Below are positions 48,793-60,600 of a stretch of 64,000 bases of DNA, one piece after another (positions within the stretch are counted from its first letter, which is position 1; each line of letters starts with the position of its first letter). Below the pieces are notes generated by a model. The model did no database searches. It had not been told where the DNA came from and was given only the letters and a program-made list of their open reading frames with translations. The DNA comes from Thunnus maccoyii (lineage: Eukaryota > Chordata > Actinopteri > Scombriformes > Scombridae). Where the stretch lies: positions 17,309,111-17,373,110 of the forward strand of contig NC_056552.1 in assembly GCF_910596095.1 (NCBI RefSeq), in the 5' to 3' direction. The position numbers and the translations under genes were made by a program.

Positions 48793-50813
48793 ACCAACCG
48801 TCACTAAACCTCAGCAGGGCTGTGAAGCAGCAGCGTACGTGCTCTCCTTTCCTGTCATCTCAACACCCCCGGTGTCAAGATGATGCATGACTGCCGTGAG
48901 GATGCACCAGAGCCCAAAGCTAGACCGCAGGATAGGATATCTTCCTTTAATAAGTGGATCTGACAGGCTGCATGATGTTAATTTAATTGCTGTCTTTGAG
49001 TGACATATTTTTTTTCAACAGTATGAGGAGAAGGCATGGTGAGGAATGGCATGAGCTGAATAGGAGCAGCCCATCAATAACATGTGATCCGTCACTTTTG
49101 GGTAACCCACTTCCCTCCCCATGATTGGTTTGGAGCTCACGTGTCTTTTACTCAAAAGAGGTCAACAAGATGAGGCGACACAGTCATTATTGTGGTGCAA
49201 GATGGTTTTAAAAGGTTAGTGCCTGCCTCAATGACACATGAACCTTTGTTGATTGTGACTGTACCCAAAATACCGTCCATTTGTACTCGTCCGATTCAAA
49301 AATGCAGCATAACTTAATTACTACTGTTTCTTTTTTTCCTGTTCCTGTATCTCGTCATAGGTGGGCTTTTTTGCACTTGTTATGATGTAGTTAACTGACA
49401 TGTTGTCGTGTGCCATATTCTCTACTGCCATAAACATTCTTTGATGCTTTTTTACCTCCCTATGCCAATCCATTGTGCTGTTATGCCCAATGCCTTGTTA
49501 ATTATAGAAGCCCAAGATTAAGCACCGGGCAAGAAGGCTGCTTTCCTGTTAGCCATATTCCACATGATCATGCACAGAGTCCATAAGAGAAAGAAGCCAC
49601 AGTGCAAACAACTGAAGTTGTTAATATATCCAGTAGCTGCTCTGAATTGCTGCTTGCCATCAAGCTGGCCAGATTGCCTTTTCTTAGTGTTTTTATGCTA
49701 CTTGGATATGGGTAACTCACTGCAGGACTGTGCAGGTAAAGCAGGCTGCTGTAGCTCCAGAGATGGATACTGAATTATATTTACAACAAGAGTCATTGGA
49801 TGATCACCAGTACATAGATTTACACTGTTTTAGTAAAGACGCTGAAACCTGAAATGCCAGTGTAGCAGTTCTCTAACCTCTATGCCAAGACCCCCCAAAA
49901 TTACAAGATGTTTAGGTTTAACTCCAAAATTATTCTGGATGATGAAACCTTCAAATGTGTGAAACAGGGTCAGATTCCTAATTGGTGCTTATTTAATTGA
50001 ACAAAACTAGCTGGGATTCAACAAACAAAAACACCACAGTGCAGATAAAACGTCCCTCTTTGAATCCCAACACTTGCAAATCATCAAAGTTCCACAATCT
50101 ATGCTGAAATGTTTTAAGTCTACGGTATTAAACTTTTAATGGGGGACGCTGCTGTATTAGTGAACACTGATTTGTGTCTACCATAGCTAGAAACAACCTT
50201 TAAAGGAGTTTGTCTTTGAGTCTGTAACAGAGCACAGATGTACAGCTCCACTGAGGACAAACTGGTAAAAAACAAAAAAAAGTAAGACTGTAAAAGTATT
50301 CAGGGTTTCTTTCTGGAAATAAAAAGGTACATTTTCTGGTTTCTAGTTTTGGTACAAATCATTTTTATGTTCACAAATACTGCCCGAGCTACTCGCGGTC
50401 GTGCAAATATCACAGGTGGTCTCTCATGAAGTGAGAACGGTTTCCCTCCGACGGTTTTCGAACAAAGTCATATCTGTGCTGCTGTGGTCGTTTTCATGAG
50501 CTGCTTACTTGTATCGATAAAATGGTGCCAAGCTTACAGCAACTTCTCAAACCAGACAAGAGGTTGCACCAACACAGCGTTTACAAAAAGAAAAAGCAGA
50601 AGAAGCTATTTTTCTCTTGGTCACGAGGAAACTAAAGGAAAAACTAAATTTACATATGGATAATTTATATCAAAAGTCCTCATTAATTATTTCACAATCT
50701 ATTGTACTTTTTAAATGTTCTGAACGGAACCATTTTATATTGTATATATATGAATATATTTTGTTTTATTTTTTACTGTTCATTGTACTTTGCTTTAATT
50801 TAGAAACAATATA

Positions 50814-50819
50814 AATAAA
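50814..50819 (+). terminator. rhbdl1: Polyadenylation signal candidate
   Basis: AATAAA preceded by AT-rich DNA and followed about 20 bases later by a T-rich run. It is the last plus-strand candidate before the convergent gene. Confidence 0.4.
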
Positions 50820-51065
50820 GAACAATACTGTGGCAACATCCCACGGCTTTTTTTTCATCATTCAGCCTGAATTAGAAGAACAAGTGAATAATTACTTTCA
50901 GGACTTTTAGTTTACAGCAATATGAGTAAACTACATTAAGCTAAACTTACATCTGTTCACTATTTAAGCAAATATACTTTATACTTGATTACGATTATTT
51001 GCATGTAAAGCATAAAAAATAAACCAATCACCCGACGCTCAATATATTCTATTTAATATAAAGAC

Positions 51066-51071
51066 TTTATT
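51066..51071 (-). terminator. Polyadenylation signal of the HhH gene
   Basis: TTTATT on the plus strand is AATAAA on the minus strand, about 85 bases beyond the stop codon of the 51,153-53,771 gene, at a normal distance for a short 3' UTR. Confidence 0.6.
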
Positions 51072-51152
51072 GTTTCTGAAAAAATATCAAAAAAACGGAC
51101 AAACAGCAGGGCTAAGGGTTACTCTAAACATTATTTTACAGTAGTTGTAATT

Positions 51153-53771
51153 TTATCTAGTTTTGAGCTTCTTCCTTGGTCTCTGGTCAGTGTCTGAGCA
51201 GTTCTGCGCCACACCGCTGCCCTTCACATCCACATCCTTCAGAAGCGGGAACTGCTGCTGAGTGGCGATGGTCGACGCCCACAAACACAGCTCCAGTCTG
51301 TGGGGCGTCCAGTCCTGCTGGGGATCCGCTGTGGACGAGAGGGGATCCATCGAATACAGATTCAGCCTCAACACTGAAACAGCTCAAAATACAAAGTGGA
51401 CACATGCAGACGTACTTCTACCCTCCCTCGTGTCTCTGTCATTACCTCACCTTTGTTCAGTCTTTTGGTCAGCTCCAACATCTTTCCCAGGTAGAGAGCG
51501 TAGTGCTTGGCTGTGTACTGGATGGGCTTCAGTCCCGGCACACTCTCCATGGCTTCATCAGACATGAATGCAGCCTGCTCTGGAGCTCCTGCTGCCAACA
51601 CAGCTGGAACAAAATGGACAGTCAGCTACAAGCCAAACTGAAGAGTAGCCATGAACTGCATACTAAACCCTTACATACTATTGGGGTCAAATTTGACCCA
51701 TTTTGACAGTTAAAAGTAATAAAACACATTAAAAAGATTTTTTTTTTAAGCTTGAATTTTTGACTTTTCCTAAAATGGCCCAGAATATAGTAAAATGTGA
51801 ATATTTCAATACATTCTTGCACATAGAGGGTGTTCTGGATCACTGTTGATTGATGGTTTTAATGGTTATAATGAAACCTAACATTCAAATGTTGCATCCT
51901 TCCCTTTCAATAAATAAATAAAATAATTATTATTCTCTTGTTTTGGATAACAAATGTATATAAATAAACACTCTGCTCTCTGAAACATTAATGAAGGATC
52001 AATCACCCATTTATTTATGACTGATAAGATATCTATGGATGCAAAATACATTTGTGGTTCAAAGTTTGGTAACGGGACTAATTATAAAAGAATGTTTAAG
52101 CTGAGTCAGAATATGAACAGTATGTAAAGGTTAAACAGAGAACTCAGCCACTCAGTCAGCCACTGTGAGCACTTAATGAGAAGGCAGTCGGTTTGTCCTT
52201 TAACAGGATCACAGAGACATTTTATCGGGGTGAGTTCTTGAACTTTTGTCAATTTGCTGAAAGCCAATTCGATACAGCGTCCTCATAAACAGAGACTTTG
52301 TACTAACCTGAAGCTGTGGCTGGGCCAACTCCTTTCAGGGAACTGAGCTCCGTGATTGCTGCCTGCACATCAGGAAGGAGACTGAAGGCCTTTCTGGAAC
52401 ATTTCTCCACAGTGTCCTCGCTGTTGGAAGCCACCAGCTGCTGCAGCCGTGGCCTGAACTTCCCTCTCTGCAGAAAAGCATGCAGGGCCACTCAAGGACG
52501 CAGCTGATGCACTGAGTGCTGTTAGACTGTTGGTGCCACTTCATATCTGTACTGTATGTTTATTGAAGCAGTGTGAAAAAAATCTGTGGTGTGAGATTAT
52601 TCTACAGTACTTACAGTGAGCTTCCACTCCATCAGTTTCACCAGTTCTGACTGAGTGATATGTTTGTCAGGTCGAGTGGAAATGACTGCAGGCAGCTCCT
52701 CTTGGTACCTGACCACAGATACACACAGATTGGGATCAGTTATCTGTAATCTTATACTCAGGGCAAGGCAGATTAAGTCGATTCATATAAAACATTTCAT
52801 ACAAGGGAAAATAACATCACAAGTAACACTAAAATCTAGAGCTGGGCGATATGGACAAAATCAAATATCATGACATTTTTGACCAAATACCTCGATATTG
52901 ATATTGCGACAATATTGTAGGGATGACTATTGGTGGTTTCACAAAGTATTTACACAATGAGATTTCTGACAAATAATCATCAGTAATGTGGGTATAATGA
53001 CTAAGTGGGTAAAGGCAAATAATAGAACAGTCTGGTGAGTTCAGAAAATGACATCACTTTACTGTTATGCAGCCTTTAAAACCAGGAAAAGAAAACACTT
53101 ATGCCATCTCACGATGTTACAGTATCCAAAATCTAAGATGATATCTAGTCTCACGTCATGATCATCGATATAATATTGATATATTGCCAAGCCCTACTAA
53201 AATCAATGAAAAGTCACTTGAAAGAGGTGAAAAAAACATTTAAAAGCATGATAGAGGAGTAAAAATTCAAAACAGCAAAGAACATAATTGTCTTTGCTGT
53301 TGGTTCTCAGGTCATCTGCAAGTTTGTTAAATTTTCCAGCATTTCTTGAAAAAAAAAGCAAACATTTAAGAAAAGTATGCATGAAAAACATATTTTTTAA
53401 GGCAGCAGTGTCCTTCTTCTCCTATCATATCTTGTTAATCACATTGTGTTGTGAATCAGTGTAAGTCCATAATGTAGAAACATGTATTTTTGAGTGATTA
53501 ATACACAATCAAGCTAATTAAAACTGATTTACCACACAGTGTGAAGTGTTATTGTGAGTCTACATCTCTCAATCATCCGATGAGGTTGAGTGTGATTTTT
53601 ATGAGTATTGCTGTAAGGAGAGGGGGGGAAAAAGGAGGATTACCACTTGTCAAGATTCAGCAGCTTGCCAGGTTTCTTGCCTTTGGCCTCTTTGGCCTCC
53701 ACTACACCCCAGTACTTCTCATACACACTCCTCCATGTGGCTGGGTCCTCACAGGCAAACAGAGCACTCAT
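51153..53771 (-). CDS. Conserved helix-hairpin-helix protein, 5 exons
   Basis: Exons in reading order on the minus strand: 53771-53644, 52708-52615, 52467-52308, 51603-51451, 51328-51153. All have GT-AG borders and consistent phases (2, 0, 1, 1). They join to 236 codons plus stop. The N-terminus is MSALFACEDPATWRSVYEKY, followed by a lysine-rich KEAKGKKPGK. At residues 118-127 LKGVGPATAS is a helix-hairpin-helix type motif, as in DNA glycosylases and other DNA-binding proteins. The C-terminus (RPRKKLKTR) looks like a nuclear localisation signal. I recall a similar uncharacterised zebrafish protein, but no function is known to me. A nuclear DNA-binding role is inference. The gene diverges from wdr24 and converges with rhbdl1. 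Confidence 0.85.
52829..53204. mobile_element. hAT MITE with 8-bp target-site duplication
   Basis: A 360-bp element (52,837-53,196) begins TAGAGCTGGGCGATATGG and ends ATATTGCCAAGCCCTA, imperfect terminal inverted repeats of about 16 bp. It is flanked by an exact 8-bp duplication CTAAAATC at 52,829-52,836 and 53,197-53,204. An 8-bp duplication with TAGGGCT-type ends is diagnostic of the hAT superfamily. It has no transposase and is non-autonomous. It lies in intron 1 of the helix-hairpin-helix gene. Confidence 0.93.
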
Positions 53772-54044
53772 GGCAGCAGAGAGAAACAGCTCACAGCATC
53801 ACCTACAAACACATATAAACATAACATGAAAGCATTTTCTCCACTGTTGAACCTACAGGAAAGTACAACCGCATTAATGTGTCCTTAAACATGTATTATT
53901 TACTCACCATAAATGTGCTACGTTCACTTTCGTTTAGGATACCTGAAAACTAAAAACAAATCCACAAAGTGACCGATGATCAACTGTATGATCCTGAATG
54001 AACTGTAGTACTTTTATTTCCTCAGTTACGAGATACAGACGGAA

Positions 54045-54077
54045 TTCCCGCGAGATTATACGAAATACTACTTCCGG
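54045..54077. promoter_or_regulatory. E2F-like and ETS-like sites
   Basis: TTCCCGCG at 54,045-54,052 and ACTTCCGG at 54,070-54,077 are 17 bases apart, about 275-300 bases upstream of the minus-strand start codon. These are motif matches only; binding is inferred. Confidence 0.5.
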
Positions 54078-55409
54078 TGCCGCTAGCAGTGAGCAACAGT
54101 TTCAGAAGGTTAGCCCCACCGCAATTCTCTCTTATTTACTTTGTAAATATACCTTTTACCTATCAGGATACAGGTTTTTCTATTTTTGTAATTGTGTGAT
54201 ATAACTGTAAAACTTAGCAAGTGGCGTGCGCGTTTTCTTCGTCGCAAAAGTGTTCGTTGTCTAGGTTAGCCAGCTAGCATTAGCATCACATTCCTGTCAT
54301 GTTTATAGTACACTGGACGAGTTTAGCTGTTTCCAGCCAAATCACCGCGGAGGGGCGGACAGATAGCTACGCCGCTGTATATTTACACTATTTTTGAGTT
54401 CAGATAACCACCACCAAAGCACGAAATCAAGGGTGTAACACGGTGGAGGTGGAGGTGTTAAAGTGAGCATCTCACCATTAGATTACACACGTTACATGGG
54501 TGAGTTAGTTCCCGCATCGAGCTGGGCGGTGATTAAAACAAACGAACCCATGTCAGTTGGGTAGACAGGTAAACAAATACAGTGAACACCTGGCAGTATT
54601 TTCAATGAACGGTATAAAATAATAATTTGAATAAAATACCATGAAGGATAAGATGCTATCAGCCCTTTTGTGCAGCCAAAAATATTAATTTCTTATAATT
54701 TTAAGGAAGTCACCAAGAATAATTTGGTATCCTCTTCCATGTTTACATTTATTTATTGTAAAAACAATCTCCTCAGTTGATAAAATCAACTATGTGAAAG
54801 TTTCAGTTTCAAGTGAACGCGTCATAATTCTACATTAGTCAATATTTTATTTATGTTCATGTCTTCCGCGGCAAAGGTAGCATAACAGTGGATTTTTCAT
54901 TTTGTTTGTAAAGATATTTAAAGGCCCCCTCCACTCAAAAGTGTGTTTATCTTCTTGTTCCAACAGTTGGATGTTTGAGCTTCACTGTGCAGAATGATGT
55001 ATGTGCAGAGTTTGACACCACAAGGCTCTTTTCACATACGTCTGCTGAAAGTGGACAGTTTCTCTGTGTTCATTGAAAACCCAATTTTAAGGAGTGGGTC
55101 TACAAGCATGATTTGTGACATCACAACTAGTTTTGAAGCCAGTCCTGGTTCAGTATTCAACTTACACAAGTGTGATGTGGAAACCTGAAGCCTCCAGTGC
55201 ACAAACACTGAAAAAGGACTTTACAGTGAAGTAGGAGACATCTTGTGTCCATTAGTTCAACTTTTGAAATGAAAAGTATTTGCATATTCATAGATCCTGG
55301 ATTTTTTTAATGAGGGAGAAGGATTAGATCGATAATTGAACTTTTTTTTTTTTTTTACAGAAAAACCATAGTAGACACAAATTATTATTAAAAGTAGAAT
55401 TTTTTTTAA

Positions 55410-55431
55410 ATATATATATATATATATATAT
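55410..55431. repeat. AT microsatellite
   Basis: An AT dinucleotide run of about 11 units upstream of wdr24. Confidence 0.95.
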
Positions 55432-55890
55432 CTTAAACATGTCTGGAGGGGATCTTAAAGTATTTGTGCTAACTTTCAACCCAGAAAGTATCATGCTGTG
55501 TGTTGCTGACATGCTGATCTCTCACTAGAAAGTTGGCTCTCATGGGAGCACATGAAGAGGACTCTGTGCTGCTGCGGACATTGACGAGGTCAGCAGTTCT
55601 TCGCCAAGTAAGTACTGCAGCCATTCCATCGGCTAAAATGTTCAAATAGATATAATTGCATTGATTTGTTTGTTGCACACTGGCACCCCTCCTGCTCCTT
55701 ACACCAAGTACTGCATAAATCTAACATTTTACTTTGCTCCAGTGCCACCTTCTGGTGGATTTTTGGACAGCATTTTGGTCAGATGCCTTTTCACAGCAGT
55801 TTTGCAAAAACAAATGTTCACTTGATGCATCTAGTCACTATTATTGCCCCTGAACTCAAGAAAAAAAACACTTTTGTCTGCTCTAGGAAC

Positions 55891-58800
55891 ATGGAGAAGA
55901 TGTCACGGGTCACCACAGCTCTTGGCAGCAGTTCCATCAGTGGCCGAACTATGTTCTGTCACTTGGATGCTCCTGCCAATGCCATCAGCGTGTGCCGTGA
56001 CGCCACGCAGGTGGTGGTGGCCGGCCGCAACATCTTCAAGATCTATGCATTGGAGGAGGAGCAGTTTGTGGAGAAGCTGAATCTCCGTGTTGGCCGCAAA
56101 CCCTCTCTCAACTTCAGCTGCGCAGATGTCATGTGGCACCAGATGGAGGAGAACCTGCTGGCCACTGCTGCTACCAACGGGGCTGTGGTCACCTGGAACC
56201 TGGGGAAACCCTCTCGTAACAAGCAGGACCAGCTGTTTACTGAGCACAAACGCACCGTCAACAAGGTGTGCTTCCACCCCACAGAGGTTTACATGCTGCT
56301 AAGTGGCTCGCAGGATGGCTTCATGAAGTGCTTTGACCTGCGCAAGAAGGAGTCTGTCAGCACTTTCTCAGGTTGAATATTATGTGCTAAGAATTCAGTT
56401 TTAAATATTAATTTTTCACAAGTGTAATACAACTTCTGAGTGTTTTGCATGATATGAACTTAATGTGTATTTACAGTGTGGATTAAGGAAATACTTAAAT
56501 GCATACTTTTGCTTTATATATTTGCATTGTGTTCAGAAGTAATGTTCCACCTTTAGAAATTAGGAAAAAAAAAACATCTATGGTTCTTATCACTTAATAT
56601 CTCTGTTTATTTTTGTTTCCTTTCCTCTAGGTCAGTCAGAGAGTGTAAGAGACGTTCAGTTCAGCATGAAGGATTATTTCACATTTGCTGCATCTTTTGA
56701 GAATGGCAACGTCCAGCTGTGGGACATCAGACGGCCGGACCGCTATGAGCGGATGTTCACTGCCCACACTGGCCCTGTATTCTGCTGTGATTGGCACCCT
56801 GATGACAGGTAAAAGAAATAACTTTGTGACTCAAACCAACTAAGAAATGTGAAGTTTTCCTCTTGAAAGGTTCATACTGTATGTTACTTGCAAATGTGAA
56901 TTATGTTTACCAAGCTGTACGGTCAGTTTTATGTTTAAGCAGTTAAGCATTCCACATCTGTATTGTATTCTATTACATTTGCCACATTTTCCCATGTAGG
57001 GGATGGTTGGCAACAGGAGGCCGAGATAAGATGGTGAAAGTGTGGGACATGACCACAAACCGAGCCAAGGAGATCTACTGTGTCCAGACCATTGCCTCAG
57101 TTGCACGAGTAAAGTGGCGTCCAGAGAGGAAGTTTCATTTGGCCACCTGCTCCATGATGGTGGATCACAACATCTATGTGTGGGACGTCCGCAGACCTTT
57201 CATTCCCTTCGCGACCTTTGAGGAACACAAAGACGTGACCACTGGTATTGTGTGGCGCCACCAGCACGACCCTCATTTTCTGCTCTCTGGCTCCAAGGAC
57301 AGTACGCTCTACCAGCATATGTTCAAGGACGCCACTCGTCCCGTGGACAAGGCCAACCCTGAGGGTCTGTGCTTCGGACTGTTTGGCGACCTGGCCTTTG
57401 CAGCCAAAGAGAGTCTGATCAGCAGCGACGCTAACAGAAAACCCTATCCTGCAGGCGACCGCCGCTACCCCATCTTTTTCTTCAAGAAGCCTGACCCAAC
57501 AGAACAGTTTGCCCACGTGTCCAGCGCTCTTAGTGTCTTTGAGACAGACTTGGACAGTAACCGCATGGACTGGTTTGTCAAGACAGCACAACTCTACCTC
57601 CTCAGCGGGAAGCCGTTTGCTGAGCTGTGTGATCACAATGCCAAGGTGGCACGTGAGCTCAAAAGACCTCAGGTCAGACATAACGATGCACAAACAAACC
57701 TGTGCTTAGTGCTTCTATTTGAAATAATCAAGTTAAGTTTTGATGTTGCCATTTGAAACTTTGACAGATTTAGCACTGATGTGAGTGAGCGATGAGTGTA
57801 TTACTCAGAAACACCCTAAAATGACTGTGCTGTGATGGCGCACGTACATTACCAGCAGTTTTCAACATAATAAATAGTAAAACATAATAAAAAAGACAAA
57901 ACAAGCAAAAGTGTCAATATAAATTTGATAATAACTAATAAAAAGTAACAAAATTTGTAACTTTAAATCTAGTGCTTTGAATAACCAGACCTTTTCTTCT
58001 TTGATACAAAGGTTTCTACAACATGGACCATGCTGAGAATCATGTTCTCTGACCCAGCAAACCTCACAACACCCGGTCCTAACCACAACCTCAGTAAACT
58101 GGGTACTTTGCCTCTAATGAACAGGTAAATGAGCCTTTTTTTTATGGCACCATTACAAAACAGTAATACCAGTCATTTACAGACAAACGTTGATGTGCTT
58201 TACGTGTTCAGTTTCAGTATGAAGGAAATGGGCTCAGGGATGGGTACAGAGAGCAGACTGGAGCGCAGTAAAGGTGAGAGCAGGCAGGACAACATCCACC
58301 TGGAGCCTGGAAACTCGCACATCAGCAATAATAATGAAGGTGAGTGTCATCTTTAGACGCTTAGAGGCCAATCTGGATGCTGATGAGATCTTGATTTCGC
58401 GTTTTTGTTTGTCTAATATTCATGACTGGTATAAAAAACCTATAAACATTCGATTTCCCCTCAGAAAACGAGGAGACAGAGGGCAGTGAGGGACAGGCTG
58501 AGTATATGTTCGGCGATGCTGAGTTAGATGACGACGACCTTTATTCTATGGAACACGACAACCAAACAGGTCAGTCACACTCCCGTATCTGATGAAACAA
58601 AAGAGTTGCTTACATCAGTAGCTGCTATTTATAACTGTCTCCATGCTCAGCGCTCTTTTGTCTAATATTATCTTGGCTCCTTTTGTCATGACAGAAGAGC
58701 AGGAGTACACGCTGCCCCAGGAGGCCTTCCAGCTGCGCCATGAGATCATGGATAACCCGTCCGCTCCCGAGCACCTTCAGCAAGACAAGGCCGACTCCCC

Positions 58801-60046
58801 ACACGTCAGCGGCAACGAGGCAGAAGTCACCTGCCTGACGCCTATCGAGTCCTTCTCTCTCATCTCCATTTCCCAGCCGCTGTTCAGCCCTCATCTTCCC
58901 GCCAGCTTCTTTTGCCCCATCGTGCGGGAGATGCTGAGCTACTACGCCGAGCAGGGCGACGTGCAGATGGCCGTATCTGTGCTTATCGTCTTGGGGGATC
59001 GGATCCGTAAAGAGATTGATGACCTCACCCAGGTCAGCTGCAATGAAATACAGAAGCTGCATTTACACCATTTCTTTAGATTTTTTTTATTAGTTGGCAA
59101 AAAATATTTATATTATGCTCAAATTGCAATTGTGCAGACAGATTCATTGGCTATCATTCATGTGGATTAAAAAAAAATCCATTAAGGTTTGAGGATACTG
59201 TTGGCCTTAAGTACAAATAGTTTACCTGTTCACTACCAAAACTCCCAAATATTAAAATTCACCTATGACATTGCCGCTTTAAAAAACTAAGCAGACAAAA
59301 TAGGAAACCCTCAACTACTTGTGTTTCCATTTTAGGAGCACTGGTACATGTCCTACATAGACCTGCTGCAGCGATTCGAGCTGTGGAACGTGTCCAATGA
59401 GGTCATCAAGTTGAGTACATGCAGCGCCATCACCTGCCTGAATCAGGCGTCTACCACACTGCACATCAACTGCAGCAACTGCAAACGGCCAATGAGCAAC
59501 AGGGGCTGGATTTGTGACAGGTAGGAACGTTATATAACCAGTTAAATTCAAGAGTGCCCTGTGTGTATCATAGTTAAATTAATTGTAGTATGATTGTGCG
59601 ATTACTTTTCCACATTTCACATAAACCCTGTTGCTTTTTCTTGCAGGATAGTGTTTTTTTACTTGTCTACTTCTATTTAAGTCCTTTTAATTTTGTCAAA
59701 ATAAGCTGTTTTTGTTGTAAAATGTGCAAAAATGCTAAAATTCACTTCTAAAGAAGCTGGTATTTCAAGTGTCATTCCTGTGTTGTCTGTTTCCCATATT
59801 TTCCTAAACACAACATCTATGTACTGTACCCTGAATAATTATATAGTTCTTACTAACAAGCGTCCTGCGTCCTCTAGGTGCCACCAGTGTGCCAGTGTGT
59901 GTGCGGTGTGCCACCACGTGGTGAAGGGACTGTTTGTGTGGTGTCAGGGCTGCAGCCACGGTGGACATCTGGAGCACATTATGAACTGGCTCAAGAGCAG
60001 CGCCCACTGCCCTGCCGGCTGCGGTCACCTGTGTGAGTACACCTGA
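55891..60046 (+). CDS. wdr24: GATOR2 subunit WDR24, 9 coding exons
   Basis: Coding exons: 55891-56371, 56631-56808, 57000-57672, 58012-58124, 58212-58339, 58465-58569, 58695-59032, 59336-59520, 59878-60046. All are GT-AG with matching phases and total 789 codons plus stop; human WDR24 is about 790 residues. The N-terminus [12 protein letters not shown] matches the vertebrate protein. Residues to about 340 form WD40 repeats (for example [57 protein letters not shown]). A low-complexity acidic linker follows (about 440-520), then a helical region. The last ~75 residues hold Cys/His pairs ([40 protein letters not shown]) of the zinc-ribbon and RING-like domains. WDR24 belongs to GATOR2 with WDR59, MIOS, SEH1L and SEC13, which relieves GATOR1 inhibition of mTORC1 when amino acids are present. 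No damage is seen. Confidence 0.97.
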
Positions 60047-60220
60047 GCTCTTCACAACCACTGTTCACACAGCTGGTCCTCTGTGGGAGCGGGAATCAGT
60101 CCTCACACCGGCCCGGATCAGACGCACAACAAATGAGATGTCTTGATCCCTCCGCATGGGCTCGGAGGCTTTTGCCACAGTGGAAAGAAGGACGGTCGTG
60201 CGTGCGTGCGTGCGTGCGTG

Positions 60221-60255
<35 letters not shown>

Positions 60256-60600
60256 GTGTCGGACGTGGGATTAGTTCAAGAGGAAGAGGTTTATATGTGC
60301 TCTCCTGGACAGCCATTCAAGAGCAAACACAATCATGAATTGGTGAATTTGTATATAAGCGGATGTTCTGAATTAAAAGAATATAACAATATTTTTTTGT
60401 GAAGTCACACTTGCTGCATTTTACATTGTTTTTAAAGCCCTCAGTAAAAACCTGAAGGCTGTACAGGAAGAACTGCTCATCTTAAGTGGCTTGTTAATGT
60501 TTGTACATAACAAGGACTGTAGATACTGTTGAAATAATTTATATGGTTTATAACTCTATTGAAGCAAAAAATTAAAGCAATACATGTTGAGTTGACACTT
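60047..60600 (+). other. wdr24: wdr24 3' UTR
   Basis: Non-coding sequence after the wdr24 stop. ATTAAA at 60,571-60,576 is the likely polyadenylation signal. A compound microsatellite lies inside (see next entry). Confidence 0.7.
60197..60258. repeat. Compound microsatellite CGTG-TG-TATG
   Basis: Consecutive blocks of CGTG, TG (about 11 units) and TATG repeats in the wdr24 3' UTR, each grading into the next by one-base changes. Confidence 0.93.

Larger units (their letters stand above)
45205..50840 (+). other. rhbdl1 3' UTR and convergent intergenic DNA
   Basis: No coding exon is supported here. AATAAA polyadenylation candidates on the plus strand lie at 46,162-46,167, 48,721-48,726, 48,760-48,765 and 50,814-50,819, so the 3' UTR may be anywhere from 1 to 5.6 kb. 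CA-rich stretches lie at 46,615-46,660 and 46,738-46,765. A telomere-like motif inside an inverted repeat lies at 48,656-48,792. The next gene is convergent on the minus strand. Confidence 0.6.
53772..55886. promoter_or_regulatory. Divergent promoter region, HhH gene and wdr24
   Basis: About 2.1 kb separate the two start codons. Near 54,045-54,052 lies TTCCCGCG (E2F-like) and at 54,070-54,077 ACTTCCGG (ETS/GABP-like), a combination typical of TATA-less bidirectional housekeeping promoters. The wdr24 5' UTR must be spliced, because its start codon is four bases after an acceptor (CTCTAG ending at 55,886). A candidate upstream exon ends near 55,606 before GTAAGTAC. An AT repeat lies at 55,410-55,431. 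No coding exon is seen in this stretch. Confidence 0.6.

Noticed and set aside
55666..55890. In-frame extension upstream of the wdr24 ATG.
   Set aside because: It crosses a clear splice acceptor (CTCTAG at 55,886), and the vertebrate protein starts at MEKMSRV, so the upstream part is intron.
57097..57693. Minus-strand frame of 198 codons opposite wdr24.
   Set aside because: It is a shadow of the conserved wdr24 exon; the plus-strand frame matches WDR24 throughout.
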